Below are positions 1-7,437 of a stretch of 64,000 nt of DNA, piece by piece. The DNA lies in assembly GCA_009777485.1 (NCBI GenBank), contig WRLT01000001.1:434001-498000 (forward strand), written 5' to 3'. The notes beneath the pieces are model-generated. The model did not search any database. It had not been told where the DNA came from and saw nothing but the letters and a program-made list of their open reading frames with translations. Position 1 is the stretch's first letter. Each line of letters opens with the position of its first letter. The translations under genes were made by a program, and so were the position numbers. The stretch is from Bacillota bacterium. GTDB taxonomy: Bacteria; Bacillota; Clostridia; Christensenellales; Pumilibacteraceae.

Positions 1-1
1 G

Positions 2-247
2 GAAAAAGCCTTGCTTAAAAAGATAGCCGCGCTGTCGGATAAAGCGTATAAGCGCAAAATAGCCTTAGAAAAAGCCTTAGAAAAAGCAAAGTGCGAAAAA
101 AGCTTGCACGCGGCGTCCAAAGCGTTTTACGGCGTAGCGTTTACGTATATGCACAATTTGCGCGAATGCTGCGACGCACTGGAAACGCTGGTCAGTAAAA
201 AGCACTGGCCCTTCCCCACCTATTCCGAATTATTATTTTCGGTTTAG
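2..247 (+). CDS. glnN: Type III glutamine synthetase, C-terminal fragment (cut by window edge)
   Basis: The reading frame is open from the left edge, so only the last 81 residues are present. They are a Lys/Ala-rich helical stretch followed by a Cys-rich segment and the ending ALETLVSKKHWPFPTYSELL, which matches the conserved C-terminus of GSIII enzymes (family knowledge: a long dodecameric glutamine synthetase, about 700 residues, making glutamine from glutamate, ammonia and ATP in the cytoplasm). The catalytic domain lies outside the window. The assignment rests on this C-terminal signature alone. The gene is followed after 23 bp by a convergent small gene. Confidence 0.7.
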   Translation, partial: EKALLKKIAALSDKAYKRKIALEKALEKAKCEKSLHAASKAFYGVAFTYMHNLRECCDALETLVSKKHWPFPTYSELLFSV

Positions 248-270
248 GGGTAATGTTTTTCCTCCGCTTG

Positions 271-660
271 TTAAACAAAGTTTTTTAGTCTTTCGACTTC
301 TTTTTTGTATTGCTCTTTGTCAAATCGAAACTCGTCGAGTGGGATTTCAGTTCCTGCGTATTCGTGGAACTCTTTCCATATTACCTCGTTATCCGTTTCC
401 TCTATCTTGCAATATAACCCGCAGCACTCGTCTACTGTGCAAGCTCCAGTTAAAACTGCTGCCGCATCGTTTTCGACAAAGATGTCGCCATATGTCAAAT
501 ACTCATATAGGCTTTCTGCGAACTGATAATTATATGAACGCTTTTGCGTGTTTTCAATTTTCTCTTGTAAGCACTCGCCGTTTATCAGTATTCTTGCACC
601 CACCAATCCAAAAGCAACAGGATGCTTTATTATTGTTTTTTCAAAACTTATAATGTCCAT
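271..660 (-). CDS. Hypothetical acidic protein, 129 aa
   Basis: I do not recognise the family. The ATG at 660 is chosen because GAGGAGGC lies just upstream; a longer in-frame start at 717 lacks such a site. The protein is soluble, rich in Glu, Asp and Tyr, with a cluster of Cys in its middle (TVDECCGLYCK) and no signal peptide or membrane segment. It sits between the convergent glnN end and purF, transcribed in the same direction as purF 68 bp downstream of that gene's stop. A role cannot be inferred. Confidence 0.6.
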   Translation of the reverse strand: MDIISFEKTIIKHPVAFGLVGARILINGECLQEKIENTQKRSYNYQFAESLYEYLTYGDIFVENDAAAVLTGACTVDECCGLYCKIEETDNEVIWKEFHEYAGTEIPLDEFRFDKEQYKKEVERLKNFV

Positions 661-728
661 TGACTGCCTCCTCTCATTTCTTTTGGTCGTGGGTGGTCGT
701 AGGGACGGATTTTCCATTTTCCATTAAC

Positions 729-2129
729 TTAAACCTTTACGGGGTATTTGCCCGAAAAGCATGCGTCGCAGTAGCCGAAATTATTGCGTAGGCCTATGTT
801 TTTTATTTCGTCCGCGCTTAAAAAGCCTAAGCTGTCTGCGCCTAGCTGCGCGCACATTTTTTCTTGCGGATACTTAACGGCGAATAAATGCTTTTTATCG
901 GGGATATCCGTACCAAAATGGCACGGCCACATAAACGGCGGCGAACCTATGCGGATATGCACCTCTTTTGCGCCGTTGCGTTTTAACAGGCGTATCAAAT
1001 TAGCCGTAGTAGTGCCGCGCACAATAGAGTCGTCTATCAAAACTACGCGCTTGCCCTCTAAATTAGGGCGCAATGCGTTAAGCTTTAAATTAACCGCTAA
1101 ATCGCGTTCTGCCTGCGTTTGGCGGATAAACGTGCGCCCCGTGTAGCGGTTGCGCACTAAGCCGTCGCCAAACGGAATACGGCTTTCTTCGGAAAATCCG
1201 TGCGCAAAGTTAAGCCCTGAGTCGGGCACGCCGATTACGATGTCCGCGTCAACTGGGTACGCGCGCGCTAAACTTTTGCCTATTTCTATGCGCGTATTGT
1301 ACACGCCCACGCCGTCTATAATAGAATCGGGGCGCGCAAAGTAGATGTATTCAAAAATGCACAGCGACGGTTTTTTGCCGCAAAAATCCTTGTGTGAGGT
1401 AAGCTTGTCTTGTTCGATTACTACAATTTCGCCAGGCTCTACGTCGCGTACAAATTCGGCATTCATAGCGTCTAGCCCCGCGCTTTCGGACGAAATGGCG
1501 TAGCCGCCGCCTTGCGTTTTTCCGATACATAAAGGCCTAAAACCCTTAGGGTCGCGCACTGCCAACAGCTTTCGGGGCGACATAATAACCATCGAATACG
1601 CGCCTTCGATTTGCGTCATAACCTTTTTAACCGCGTTTTCTACCGAATGCGAATGTATGCGCGCAACCGCCAAAAGGTGCATAATTACCTCTATTTCGCT
1701 AGTGGATTGAAACACCGCGCCCTTAGCTAAAAGCTCGTCCTTTAATGCGGAGGAATTTAAAATATTGCCGTTGTGCGCCAGCGTTAAGCTGCCCTTACAA
1801 TACCGCGTAACTATCGGCTGCGCGTTTTCGCGCGGTTCGTCTGCCTCTTTTGCGTAGCGCACATGCCCCACGCCGATGTTGCCCTTTAAGCTTGCCAGAT
1901 TTTCAACATTAAAAATCTCTCCCACCAAGCCTTTATCCTTTATTTGGCGGATTTCGGCGTTATTGTTTACGGCAATTCCCGCGCTTGCCTGCCCTCTGTG
2001 CTGCAACGCGAATAAGCCGTAGTACAGGCTTTTGGCAACGTCGTTGCCCTCTTTTTCGTAAATACCTAAAACTCCGCACTCCTCGTGCGGCTTGTCCAAA
2101 AACGGCGGCAGTTTTCTTTGCGGTTTCAA
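729..2129 (-). CDS. purF: Amidophosphoribosyltransferase PurF
   Basis: First committed step of purine synthesis: PRPP plus glutamine to phosphoribosylamine. The start is the TTG at 2129, preceded by AAAGGAGC; the frame stays open further upstream but has no ribosome site there. From this start a 17-residue propeptide precedes the catalytic Cys18 (HEECGVLGIY), typical of the processed, iron-sulfur PurF class. The four cluster cysteines are visible (KPSLCIF, FMWPCHFG, YCDACFSG). The PRPP loop VLIDDSIVRGTT is intact. Length 466 residues fits the family. It stands alone here, without other pur genes. The promoter is at 2170-2198. Confidence 0.95.
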   Translation of the reverse strand: MKPQRKLPPFLDKPHEECGVLGIYEKEGNDVAKSLYYGLFALQHRGQASAGIAVNNNAEIRQIKDKGLVGEIFNVENLASLKGNIGVGHVRYAKEADEPRENAQPIVTRYCKGSLTLAHNGNILNSSALKDELLAKGAVFQSTSEIEVIMHLLAVARIHSHSVENAVKKVMTQIEGAYSMVIMSPRKLLAVRDPKGFRPLCIGKTQGGGYAISSESAGLDAMNAEFVRDVEPGEIVVIEQDKLTSHKDFCGKKPSLCIFEYIYFARPDSIIDGVGVYNTRIEIGKSLARAYPVDADIVIGVPDSGLNFAHGFSEESRIPFGDGLVRNRYTGRTFIRQTQAERDLAVNLKLNALRPNLEGKRVVLIDDSIVRGTTTANLIRLLKRNGAKEVHIRIGSPPFMWPCHFGTDIPDKKHLFAVKYPQEKMCAQLGADSLGFLSADEIKNIGLRNNFGYCDACFSGKYPVKV

Positions 2130-2162
2130 AATAAAAAAGCTCCTTTGTACAAAATTATCGCA

Positions 2163-2294
2163 TAGCAGTATTGTAACAAATTTGCTTTTTTTTTGCAAGG
2201 AAACTAAGGGGGCGTACAAAAATTATTTTGCTTATTTTTGCGCGGCTTTGTAAAATTACTAAATCTGCGGACGGCTTGTAGATTGAAGTTGATT
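2163..2294. repeat. Left cluster of repeat words around lipoprotein gene
   Basis: Three words recur on the other side of the lipoprotein gene in direct orientation: a 16-bp word at 2163-2178 (again 3012-3027), a 26-bp word ending GGAAACTAAGGGGGC at 2188-2213 (again 3163-3188), and AAATCTGCGGACGGC at 2261-2275 (again 2872-2886, both followed by a TAGATTGAA word). The left copies overlap the purF promoter. Confidence 0.75.
2170..2198 (-). promoter_or_regulatory. purF promoter
   Basis: On the minus strand TTGCAA (2193-2198), a 17 bp spacer and TACAAT (2170-2175). Predicted transcription start near 2163, about 34 nt before the TTG start, leaving room for the AAAGGAGC ribosome site. No purine riboswitch structure fits in this short leader. 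Confidence 0.65.
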
Positions 2295-2298
2295 TTTT

Positions 2299-2826
2299 TT
2301 AAAATTTAAAAACCGCTAGCGGGAATCCCCATGCTGCAAAATTAGTAAAAACCATATATGAATAATCCGAATTAATCGGCATCTTAATTTGTACTTGTTC
2401 GCCAATTGGCCAATACTGTGGATTATCTAGCGAAGATTCAATTAAATCTTCCAAAAACATACCTTCATCTATAAATTGCATTTCCATATTTAATACATAG
2501 CAGCCTATCTTAGTTGCGGTTTCTTCATGAATCGAAATGTTTTTGATTGTAAACGCTGCTTGCGCTGCGGTTTTAGAAACATATGTAAATTGATATATCG
2601 GTACAGTACCATTATATACAACCGCCGTATCGCCAAGCTCATAAATTTTAAGCGTGCCGTCAAAGCCGCCGCCAGACGAATTGTTTTGTCGCAGTTCCTC
2701 TAACTCCTGTTCTAACTGTGCAATACGGCTTTCCAACTCAGACGAATCAGAACAGCCCGCCAATGAGGCAAATGCGGCAAAACACAGCACCGCCGACAGT
2801 ACCAACACAACTAATTTCTTTTTCAT
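2299..2826 (-). CDS. Secreted lipoprotein with coiled-coil stalk, 175 aa
   Basis: ATG at 2826 follows GGAGG with 8 nt spacing. The N-terminus is a lipoprotein signal peptide (MKKK, hydrophobic core, lipobox SLAGC with the lipidated Cys near residue 25), so the protein should be anchored on the outer face of the membrane. A short heptad-like stretch (ELESRIAQLEQELEELRQ) suggests a coiled coil, then a Gly/Ser linker and a roughly 110-residue beta-rich domain I do not recognise. An extended -10 promoter (TGATATACT, 2933-2941 on the minus strand) lies about 100 nt upstream. Direct repeats flank the gene. Confidence 0.75.
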   Translation of the reverse strand: MKKKLVVLVLSAVLCFAAFASLAGCSDSSELESRIAQLEQELEELRQNNSSGGGFDGTLKIYELGDTAVVYNGTVPIYQFTYVSKTAAQAAFTIKNISIHEETATKIGCYVLNMEMQFIDEGMFLEDLIESSLDNPQYWPIGEQVQIKMPINSDYSYMVFTNFAAWGFPLAVFKF

Positions 2827-3207
2827 AAAACTATCCTCCAAAAAAATTTTTATCTATTTTAAGCCGTCAATAAATCTGCGGACGGCATATAGATTGAAAT
2901 TGAAATTTTGGTTATCACATCATTTCTAATACAGTATATCACAGGATAACAGCCCGAAAGTGTCAATATTTGACAATTTAAAAATTTGTTTAATTTGCCG
3001 ATATTTCAGCGTAGCAGTATTGTAACACCCTCGCTTTGAACTATTTCCAAAATGGAAATAGTTGCGGCTTTATAGACAGACCGTGTGTTTGGCATTTTTT
3101 ATATTATCATATAGTATAAAAACGTGCAACCGAAAATCCATTATTTTTGTAACCTTGCCGACTTTTTTTGCAAGGAAACTAAGGGGGCAGAACAAAATTT
3201 TTTTGCT
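2827..3207. other. Gene-free stretch with repeats and two palindromes
   Basis: No gene seen. It holds the right-hand repeat words (2872-2886, 3012-3027, 3163-3188), a perfect palindrome TGTCAATATTTGACA at 2961-2975, and an 11-bp-arm palindrome at 3039-3063 (AACTATTTCCA / TGGAAATAGTT, loop AAA). A 20-bp word at 3146-3169 (TGTAACCTTGCCGAC plus T-tract) recurs at 3511-3532. Confidence 0.6.
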
Positions 3208-3417
3208 TTATTCGATTTTTCCTAAAATATCCTCATAGGTGCAATCTAACACCTTGCATAGCTTTATCAAGGTAGCAAGGCTAGGAAATTTTTTGCCCGA
3301 CAAATAATTAGAAATTTTTGTTATTCCTGCTTCTTTTGCAATTTGCGTTTTAGTTTTGGGCGCATACATAATTTCAGTGCGCAGATTTTCGGCTATTCTT
3401 TCCCAAATGTCTTTCAT
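3208..3417 (-). CDS. XRE-family HTH regulator, 69 aa
   Basis: Small DNA-binding protein with a Cro/CI-type helix-turn-helix (TKTQIAKEAGITKISNYLSG then PSLATLIKLCKVLDCTYEDIL), occupying nearly the whole chain. No effector domain. No ribosome site precedes the ATG; one TATAAT box ends 7 nt before it and a second, with an upstream TGC, 14 nt before it, so the mRNA may be nearly leaderless. Its upstream region overlaps the promoter of the divergent cotJ operon, so it could repress itself and/or cotJ; this is inference from position. Confidence 0.8.
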   Translation of the reverse strand: MKDIWERIAENLRTEIMYAPKTKTQIAKEAGITKISNYLSGKKFPSLATLIKLCKVLDCTYEDILGKIE

Positions 3418-3451
3418 GTGTTTTATTATATATTATAGCACAACAAATTAC

Positions 3452-3480
3452 TTAACAGTTAGCTATTAGCTTACTATAAT
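3452..3480 (+). promoter_or_regulatory. Vegetative-type promoter upstream of cotJ leader
   Basis: TTAACA (3452-3457), 17 bp, TATAAT (3475-3480). It looks like a housekeeping sigma promoter, whereas cotJ operons are usually sigma-E dependent (established for B. subtilis). I could not find a convincing sigma-E site. Confidence 0.55.
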
Positions 3481-3498
3481 AAATTTATCCCAAATATG

Positions 3499-3532
3499 CG
3501 GCAAGGTTTTTGTAACCTTGCCGACTTTTTTT
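3499..3532 (+). terminator. Intrinsic terminator between promoter and cotJA
   Basis: Perfect 10-bp stem CGGCAAGGTT / AACCTTGCCG with 5-nt loop, then AC and seven T. It lies about 12 nt after the predicted start of transcription and 15 nt before the cotJA ribosome site, so it could act as an attenuator or end a transcript of about 46 nt. Confidence 0.6.
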
Positions 3533-3561
3533 CATACTCTGTAAAAAAGGAGGGTTTAGTA

Positions 3562-3732
3562 ATGACACAGTATTGCCATAGCTGCCGCTACGCGCGGACG
3601 CACAGCACAGACGGCAAAAGACTGGCGCAGGCTTATGTGCCGACGCAGGCGTTTCGCGAATTGTATTCCGATACGGACGCATTGCGCTTTGGAACGGTTT
3701 TTAAAGAATTGCATCAGCCTTACAAAAAATAG
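3562..3732 (+). CDS. cotJA: Spore coat-associated protein CotJA
   Basis: 56 residues, starting at the ATG after AAAGGAGG. The family signature AYVP..AFRELYS...ALRFGTVFKELHQPY is clear. An N-terminal CHSC motif is present. Known role: inner spore coat component needed with CotJC. First gene of a three-gene operon with cotJB 28 bp downstream. An upstream promoter and terminator-like hairpin (3452-3532) may control it. Confidence 0.85.
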   Translation: MTQYCHSCRYARTHSTDGKRLAQAYVPTQAFRELYSDTDALRFGTVFKELHQPYKK

Positions 3733-3760
3733 GCGTTTGAAAGTTATTAAGGAGAATTTT

Positions 3761-4006
3761 ATGGAACATCAATTTTTAAAGGAACTTGCGGAAAAAAGCT
3801 TTGCCGCGCTGGATTTACAGCTATACATAGACACGCATCCCGACGATGCGGCGGCGATTGCCCGCTATAACGAGTCTGTGCGCGCTTTAAGCCGCTTACA
3901 GGCTGAGTACGAAAAAACAATCGGTCCGCTGTATTCGTTTGTAAGCCCCAGTGCGGATACGCGCTTTACGTGGGTAGATACCGCGTGGCCGTGGGAAAAC
4001 GATTAA
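3761..4006 (+). CDS. cotJB: Spore coat protein CotJB
   Basis: 81 residues; ATG follows AAGGAG. Contains the family motif LYIDTHPDDAAAIARYNE and the C-terminal aromatic ending FTWVDTAWPWE. Second gene of the cotJ operon, coat component in the mother cell. Translation and reading frame are intact. Confidence 0.88.
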   Translation: MEHQFLKELAEKSFAALDLQLYIDTHPDDAAAIARYNESVRALSRLQAEYEKTIGPLYSFVSPSADTRFTWVDTAWPWEND

Positions 4007-4034
4007 ATATCAAATTTTTTAGGAGTATACCCGT

Positions 4035-4607
4035 ATGTGGATTTATGAAAAAAAATTACAGTACCCCGTAAACATTAAACGCAAAGACCCTGCCGCCGCA
4101 AAGCTGATTATCACGCAGTACGGCGGTCCAGACGGAGAACTGGGCGCGGCATTGCGCTATTTAAGCCAGCGTTACATAATGCCCGTAAACGAAGCCGTCG
4201 CCGCTTTAACCGACATCGGAACGGAAGAGTTAGGACACTTTGAGATTATCGGCGCAATGGTTCGGCAGCTTACTAAGGGGCTTAGCTACGAGGAAATCAA
4301 GCGCGGCGGCTACGCCGATTTTTATGTAGAACACGGCTTAGGCGTTTTTCCGCAAAACGCGGGCGGCGCACCGTTTACAGCGGCGGCTATGCAAAGCAAG
4401 GGCGATGCCGTAACCGATTTATACGAAGACATGGCGGCCGAACAAAAGGCGCGCTCTACCTACGAATATCTGATTGATATGCTAGACGACCCCGACGTAA
4501 TAGAACCCCTTAAATTTTTGCGCGCGCGTGAAATTGTACACTTTCAGCGTTTCGGCGAAGCATTAGAAAAAGTGCGCGACTACAACACCCGCAAGCACGT
4601 TTTTTAG
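4035..4607 (+). CDS. cotJC: CotJC, spore coat manganese catalase
   Basis: 190 residues, usual length for CotJC. Mn-catalase ferritin-like fold, with ligand motifs such as ALTDIGTEELGHFEI and LRAREIVHFQRFGEAL visible. Family role: catalase-like dimanganese protein of the spore coat, protecting against peroxide. Starts at ATG after TAGGAG. Last gene of the cotJ operon and convergent with the ABC-F gene. Confidence 0.9.
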   Translation: MWIYEKKLQYPVNIKRKDPAAAKLIITQYGGPDGELGAALRYLSQRYIMPVNEAVAALTDIGTEELGHFEIIGAMVRQLTKGLSYEEIKRGGYADFYVEHGLGVFPQNAGGAPFTAAAMQSKGDAVTDLYEDMAAEQKARSTYEYLIDMLDDPDVIEPLKFLRAREIVHFQRFGEALEKVRDYNTRKHVF

Positions 4608-4620
4608 TAACCCCATAATC

Positions 4621-4654
4621 CCGCAAATTTGAGGGCAAGTTGTGCAACAGTTTA
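4621..4654. repeat. Partial copy of the 6324-6452 element's left flank
   Basis: About 34 bp nearly matching 6331-6364 (shared run GCAAGTTGTGCAACAGTTTA at 4635-4654) but without the palindromic core. It abuts the stop codon of the ABC-F gene at 4656. Confidence 0.65.
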
Positions 4655-4655
4655 A

Positions 4656-6227
4656 TTATAACTCTAAATAGGCGTCGTAGGTTATATCTTTATCAAAGGT
4701 TTTGGTGGTTTCTATTTCTATCATGCGGTTGGCGACGGTGGAAATAATTTCTTCGTCGTGCGTGATAAACAGCATGCCGCCTTTAAAGTTGGTCATGCCT
4801 TTGTTGAGGGCGGTGATGCTTTCTAAATCTAGGTGGTTGGTAGGCTCGTCGAAAATTAAAAAATTTGCGTTTGCTAACATCATGCGCGAAAGCATACAGC
4901 GCACCTTTTCGCCGCCCGAAAGCACCTTAGCTTTTTTTAACGCCTCCTGCCCCGAAAACAGCATGCGCCCTAAAAAGCCGCGCAGGTATTCTTCGTACTT
5001 TTCCTTAGAGTATTGGGCAAGCCACTCTACCAAATTTAAGTCTACTCCGTCAAAAAAGCTGTCGTAGTTTTGCGGCAGATACGCGCTAGTTATGGTTTGG
5101 CCCCATTTAACGTAGCCCGCGTCGGGTTTTTCTAAGCCCATAATAATATCAAACAGCATAGAAACGGTGGGGCTTTTAGAGGTAATCAGCGCGATTTTAT
5201 CGTCTTTTTTCAGCTTGAAGGAAACATTTTCGAAAAAGCCCTTTTTGGTAAGCCCCTCTACCTCTAAGATTTCGTTGCCGATTTCGCGGTCGTACTTAAA
5301 ATCTATAAACGGATAGCGGCGGTTAGAGGGCTTTATATCCTCTAATTTTAGCTTTTCTAATTCTTTTTTACGGCTGGTTGCTTGGCGGCTTTTAGACGCG
5401 TTTGCCGAAAACCGCTGAATAAACTCTTGCAGTTCCTTAGCGCGCTGCTCATTTTTTTTGTTTAGCTCTTTGGCTTGACGGGCTAATAGCTGCGTAGTTT
5501 CGTACCAAAAATCGTAGTTGCCTACATAAATGTTGATTTGCTTAAAATCCACATCGCAAATATGCGTGCAGACGCGGTTTAAAAAATGGCGGTTGTGCGA
5601 TACGATAATAATAATCGTATCCTCTAAGCTGAATAAATAATCCTCGAACCATTTGACGGATTTAGGGTCTAGGTTGTTGGTAGGCTCGTCTAAGATGAGT
5701 ACATCGGGGCTGCCGAACAGGCTTTGCGCTAGCAATACCTTAACCTTGACTTTGGCGTCTATGCCGTCCATCTTTTCGTTAAAAAGCGCGGCGTCTACTT
5801 TTAATGAATTTAACAGCGACTCCGCACTGCTTTCGGCTTCGTAGCCGCCTAATTCTGCAAATTCGGTTTCTAACTCCGCCGCGCGGACGCCGTCTGCATC
5901 GGAAAAATCGGGCTTTGCGTATAAGGCATCGCGCTGCTCCGCTAATTCGGCAAGCTTTTTATGCCCTAACATAACGGTTTGCAGCACGGTATGCGCATCG
6001 TAGAGGTTTTGGTTTTGCTCTAACACCGAAACGCGCTGATTTTTATCGATATGCACATCGCCTTTATTAGGCTCTAATTCGCCCGTTAAAATTTTTAAAA
6101 ACGTAGACTTGCCCGCCCCGTTCGCGCCGATAACGCCGTAGCAGTTGCCCTTTGTAAACTTTAAGCTTACACTTTCAAACAACACCCTGCTTCCGAATTG
6201 CAAGGTTAAATTATTAACCGAAACCAT
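4656..6227 (-). CDS. ABC-F family ATPase with one degenerate composite site
   Basis: 523 residues, two ABC domains joined by a basic coiled linker, no membrane segments: an ABC-F protein of the YkpA/YbiT type (ribosome-associated translation or resistance factors). NBD1 has Walker A GANGAGKST and Walker B LILDEPTNNLD, but where its LSGGE signature should stand the sequence reads MDGIDAKVKVKVLL. NBD2 has the intact signature LSGGEKVRC and LIFDEPTNHLD, but its Walker A is ITSKSPTVSMLF, lacking the GxxGxGK pattern and the lysine. The two losses fall on the same composite site (NBD2 Walker A with NBD1 signature), leaving the other intact. The upstream ribosome site is weak (AAGGGATATTT). Confidence 0.9.
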   Translation of the reverse strand: MVSVNNLTLQFGSRVLFESVSLKFTKGNCYGVIGANGAGKSTFLKILTGELEPNKGDVHIDKNQRVSVLEQNQNLYDAHTVLQTVMLGHKKLAELAEQRDALYAKPDFSDADGVRAAELETEFAELGGYEAESSAESLLNSLKVDAALFNEKMDGIDAKVKVKVLLAQSLFGSPDVLILDEPTNNLDPKSVKWFEDYLFSLEDTIIIIVSHNRHFLNRVCTHICDVDFKQINIYVGNYDFWYETTQLLARQAKELNKKNEQRAKELQEFIQRFSANASKSRQATSRKKELEKLKLEDIKPSNRRYPFIDFKYDREIGNEILEVEGLTKKGFFENVSFKLKKDDKIALITSKSPTVSMLFDIIMGLEKPDAGYVKWGQTITSAYLPQNYDSFFDGVDLNLVEWLAQYSKEKYEEYLRGFLGRMLFSGQEALKKAKVLSGGEKVRCMLSRMMLANANFLIFDEPTNHLDLESITALNKGMTNFKGGMLFITHDEEIISTVANRMIEIETTKTFDKDITYDAYLEL

Positions 6228-6323
6228 AAATATCCCTTAAAAAATAAAGCCCTAAAAAAGGATTTTTGCGCTATTGAATAAAAAGCCTTAGGCGCGCCGT
6301 TGCGAAAATGCACAGCCGTCGGC

Positions 6324-6452
6324 AAACTGTCCGCAAAATTGAGTGCAAGTTGTGCAACAGTTTATTTTTTGCGCGTGCCGCGTACCACTCGGTACGCAAG
6401 CGCGCAAAAAAATAAAGCGTAGCGCAAATCGCGCCAATTTTGCGGACAGTTT
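6324..6452. repeat. Palindromic element with perfect 18-bp inverted ends, abutting rpsR stop
   Basis: AAACTGTCCGCAAAATTG (6324-6341) is the exact reverse complement of 6435-6452; the right end overlaps the rpsR stop codon. The core folds on itself again: GCGCG..GCGTACC-ACTC-GGTACGC..CGCGC, bounded by A/T tracts. The same core with different outer arms occurs at 42964-43121. Confidence 0.85.
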
Positions 6453-6726
6453 ATTCGGCTTTGAAGGGTAACAACGCCATCACCCGCGCATTCTTAATAG
6501 CCATAGCTAGCTCGCGTTGGTGCTTAGCGCACGTGCCTGAGGTGCGGCGCGGAATTATTTTACCCTTTTCGGTAATGTAACGCTTTAATTTTGAAACGTC
6601 CTTGTAGTCGATAAATTCGGGTTTTTCTACGCAAAACACGCAAACCTTACGTTTGGGCGCGCGGGTTTTGGGGCGTTTTACCTTATCGTCCGCCGCATCT
6701 GCGGCAGGCGGTTTTTTATTTTCCAT
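6451..6726 (-). CDS. rpsR: Ribosomal protein bS18
   Basis: 91 residues. Conserved S18 core [44 protein letters not shown]. The CxxC...C pattern (CVFC, TCAKHQ) is the zinc-type (C+) form. A Lys/Asp/Ala-rich N-terminal extension of about 20 residues precedes it. Third gene of rpsF-ssb-rpsR, where S18 joins S6 on the 30S platform. A 231-bp gap to ssb carries a palindromic element. Confidence 0.95.
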   Translation of the reverse strand: MENKKPPAADAADDKVKRPKTRAPKRKVCVFCVEKPEFIDYKDVSKLKRYITEKGKIIPRRTSGTCAKHQRELAMAIKNARVMALLPFKAE

Positions 6727-6797
6727 TATACTTTACTCCTATAAAATTAAAAAGTCTATTTGATTTTCAAACATAACCTAAGCTTGTAAGCTTCCTA

Positions 6798-6959
6798 AGA
6801 AGCTGAATTATGAAAGGATAATAGCGGATTTTCGGAAGATTTTTGTGTCTATTAAGCGATTTTGACGCAGCCGTAGCAGCGCTACGGCAAGGAGAATTAG
6901 CGCAGATAGGCGCAAAAAGAACCGAAAAGACGCTATTAGCCTTTCATAATTCAGCTTCT
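6798..6959. repeat. Second palindromic element, 29-bp inverted ends, abutting ssb stop
   Basis: 6798-6826 and 6931-6959 are inverted copies with one mismatch, and pairing continues inward (GCGGATTTTCGG with CCGAAAAGACGC). The centre is GCCGTAGC-AGC-GCTACGGC (6870-6888). The right end overlaps the ssb stop codon. Core sequence differs from the 6324 element. Confidence 0.85.
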
Positions 6960-7380
6960 AAAAAGGCAAGCCGTCGTCCTCGATAGGCTTTAACTCGCTG
7001 TTTTGCTTTTTCGCGCCGCCGCTGCCGCCGCCGAACGATTGCCCGCCAGAGGCTTGTCCCTCACCGCCTGCGCGGGATAAAAATTCTACGTCGTCGGCTA
7101 CGATGTCGGTTGCGTGGTGTTTAACGCCGTCTTTTTCGTACGTGCGCGTTTCAATGCGGCCGCTTATCGCTACCTTTGAACCCTTAGTTAAGTACTTGCC
7201 GCAATTTTCGCCTAAGTTGCGCCATGCAACGATGTTAAAAAAATCCGCTTCACGCTCTCCTGAGGCGTTGGTAAAGCTGCGGTTTACCGCTACGCCGAAC
7301 TTGCAAACCGTAATGCCCGTCCCCGTAGTTGAGGTTTCGGGGTCGCGCGTTAAATTTCCTACTAAAATACATTTATTCAT
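6958..7380 (-). CDS. ssb: Single-stranded DNA-binding protein
   Basis: 140 residues: N-terminal OB fold (MNKCILVGNLTRDPE, FGVAVNR, FNIVAWRNLGENCGKYLTKGS), Gly-rich flexible linker (GGGSGG) and the acidic tip DDGLPF, a variant of the usual DDDIPF that binds partner proteins. Middle gene of rpsF-ssb-rpsR. Long inverted-repeat element lies directly after the stop. Confidence 0.95.
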   Translation of the reverse strand: MNKCILVGNLTRDPETSTTGTGITVCKFGVAVNRSFTNASGEREADFFNIVAWRNLGENCGKYLTKGSKVAISGRIETRTYEKDGVKHHATDIVADDVEFLSRAGGEGQASGGQSFGGGSGGAKKQNSELKPIEDDGLPF

Positions 7381-7437
7381 TTTTTCCGTATTCCTTATTT
7401 ATTTTTCTTTTGCCGCACAAAAATAACGCTTTAAAGC

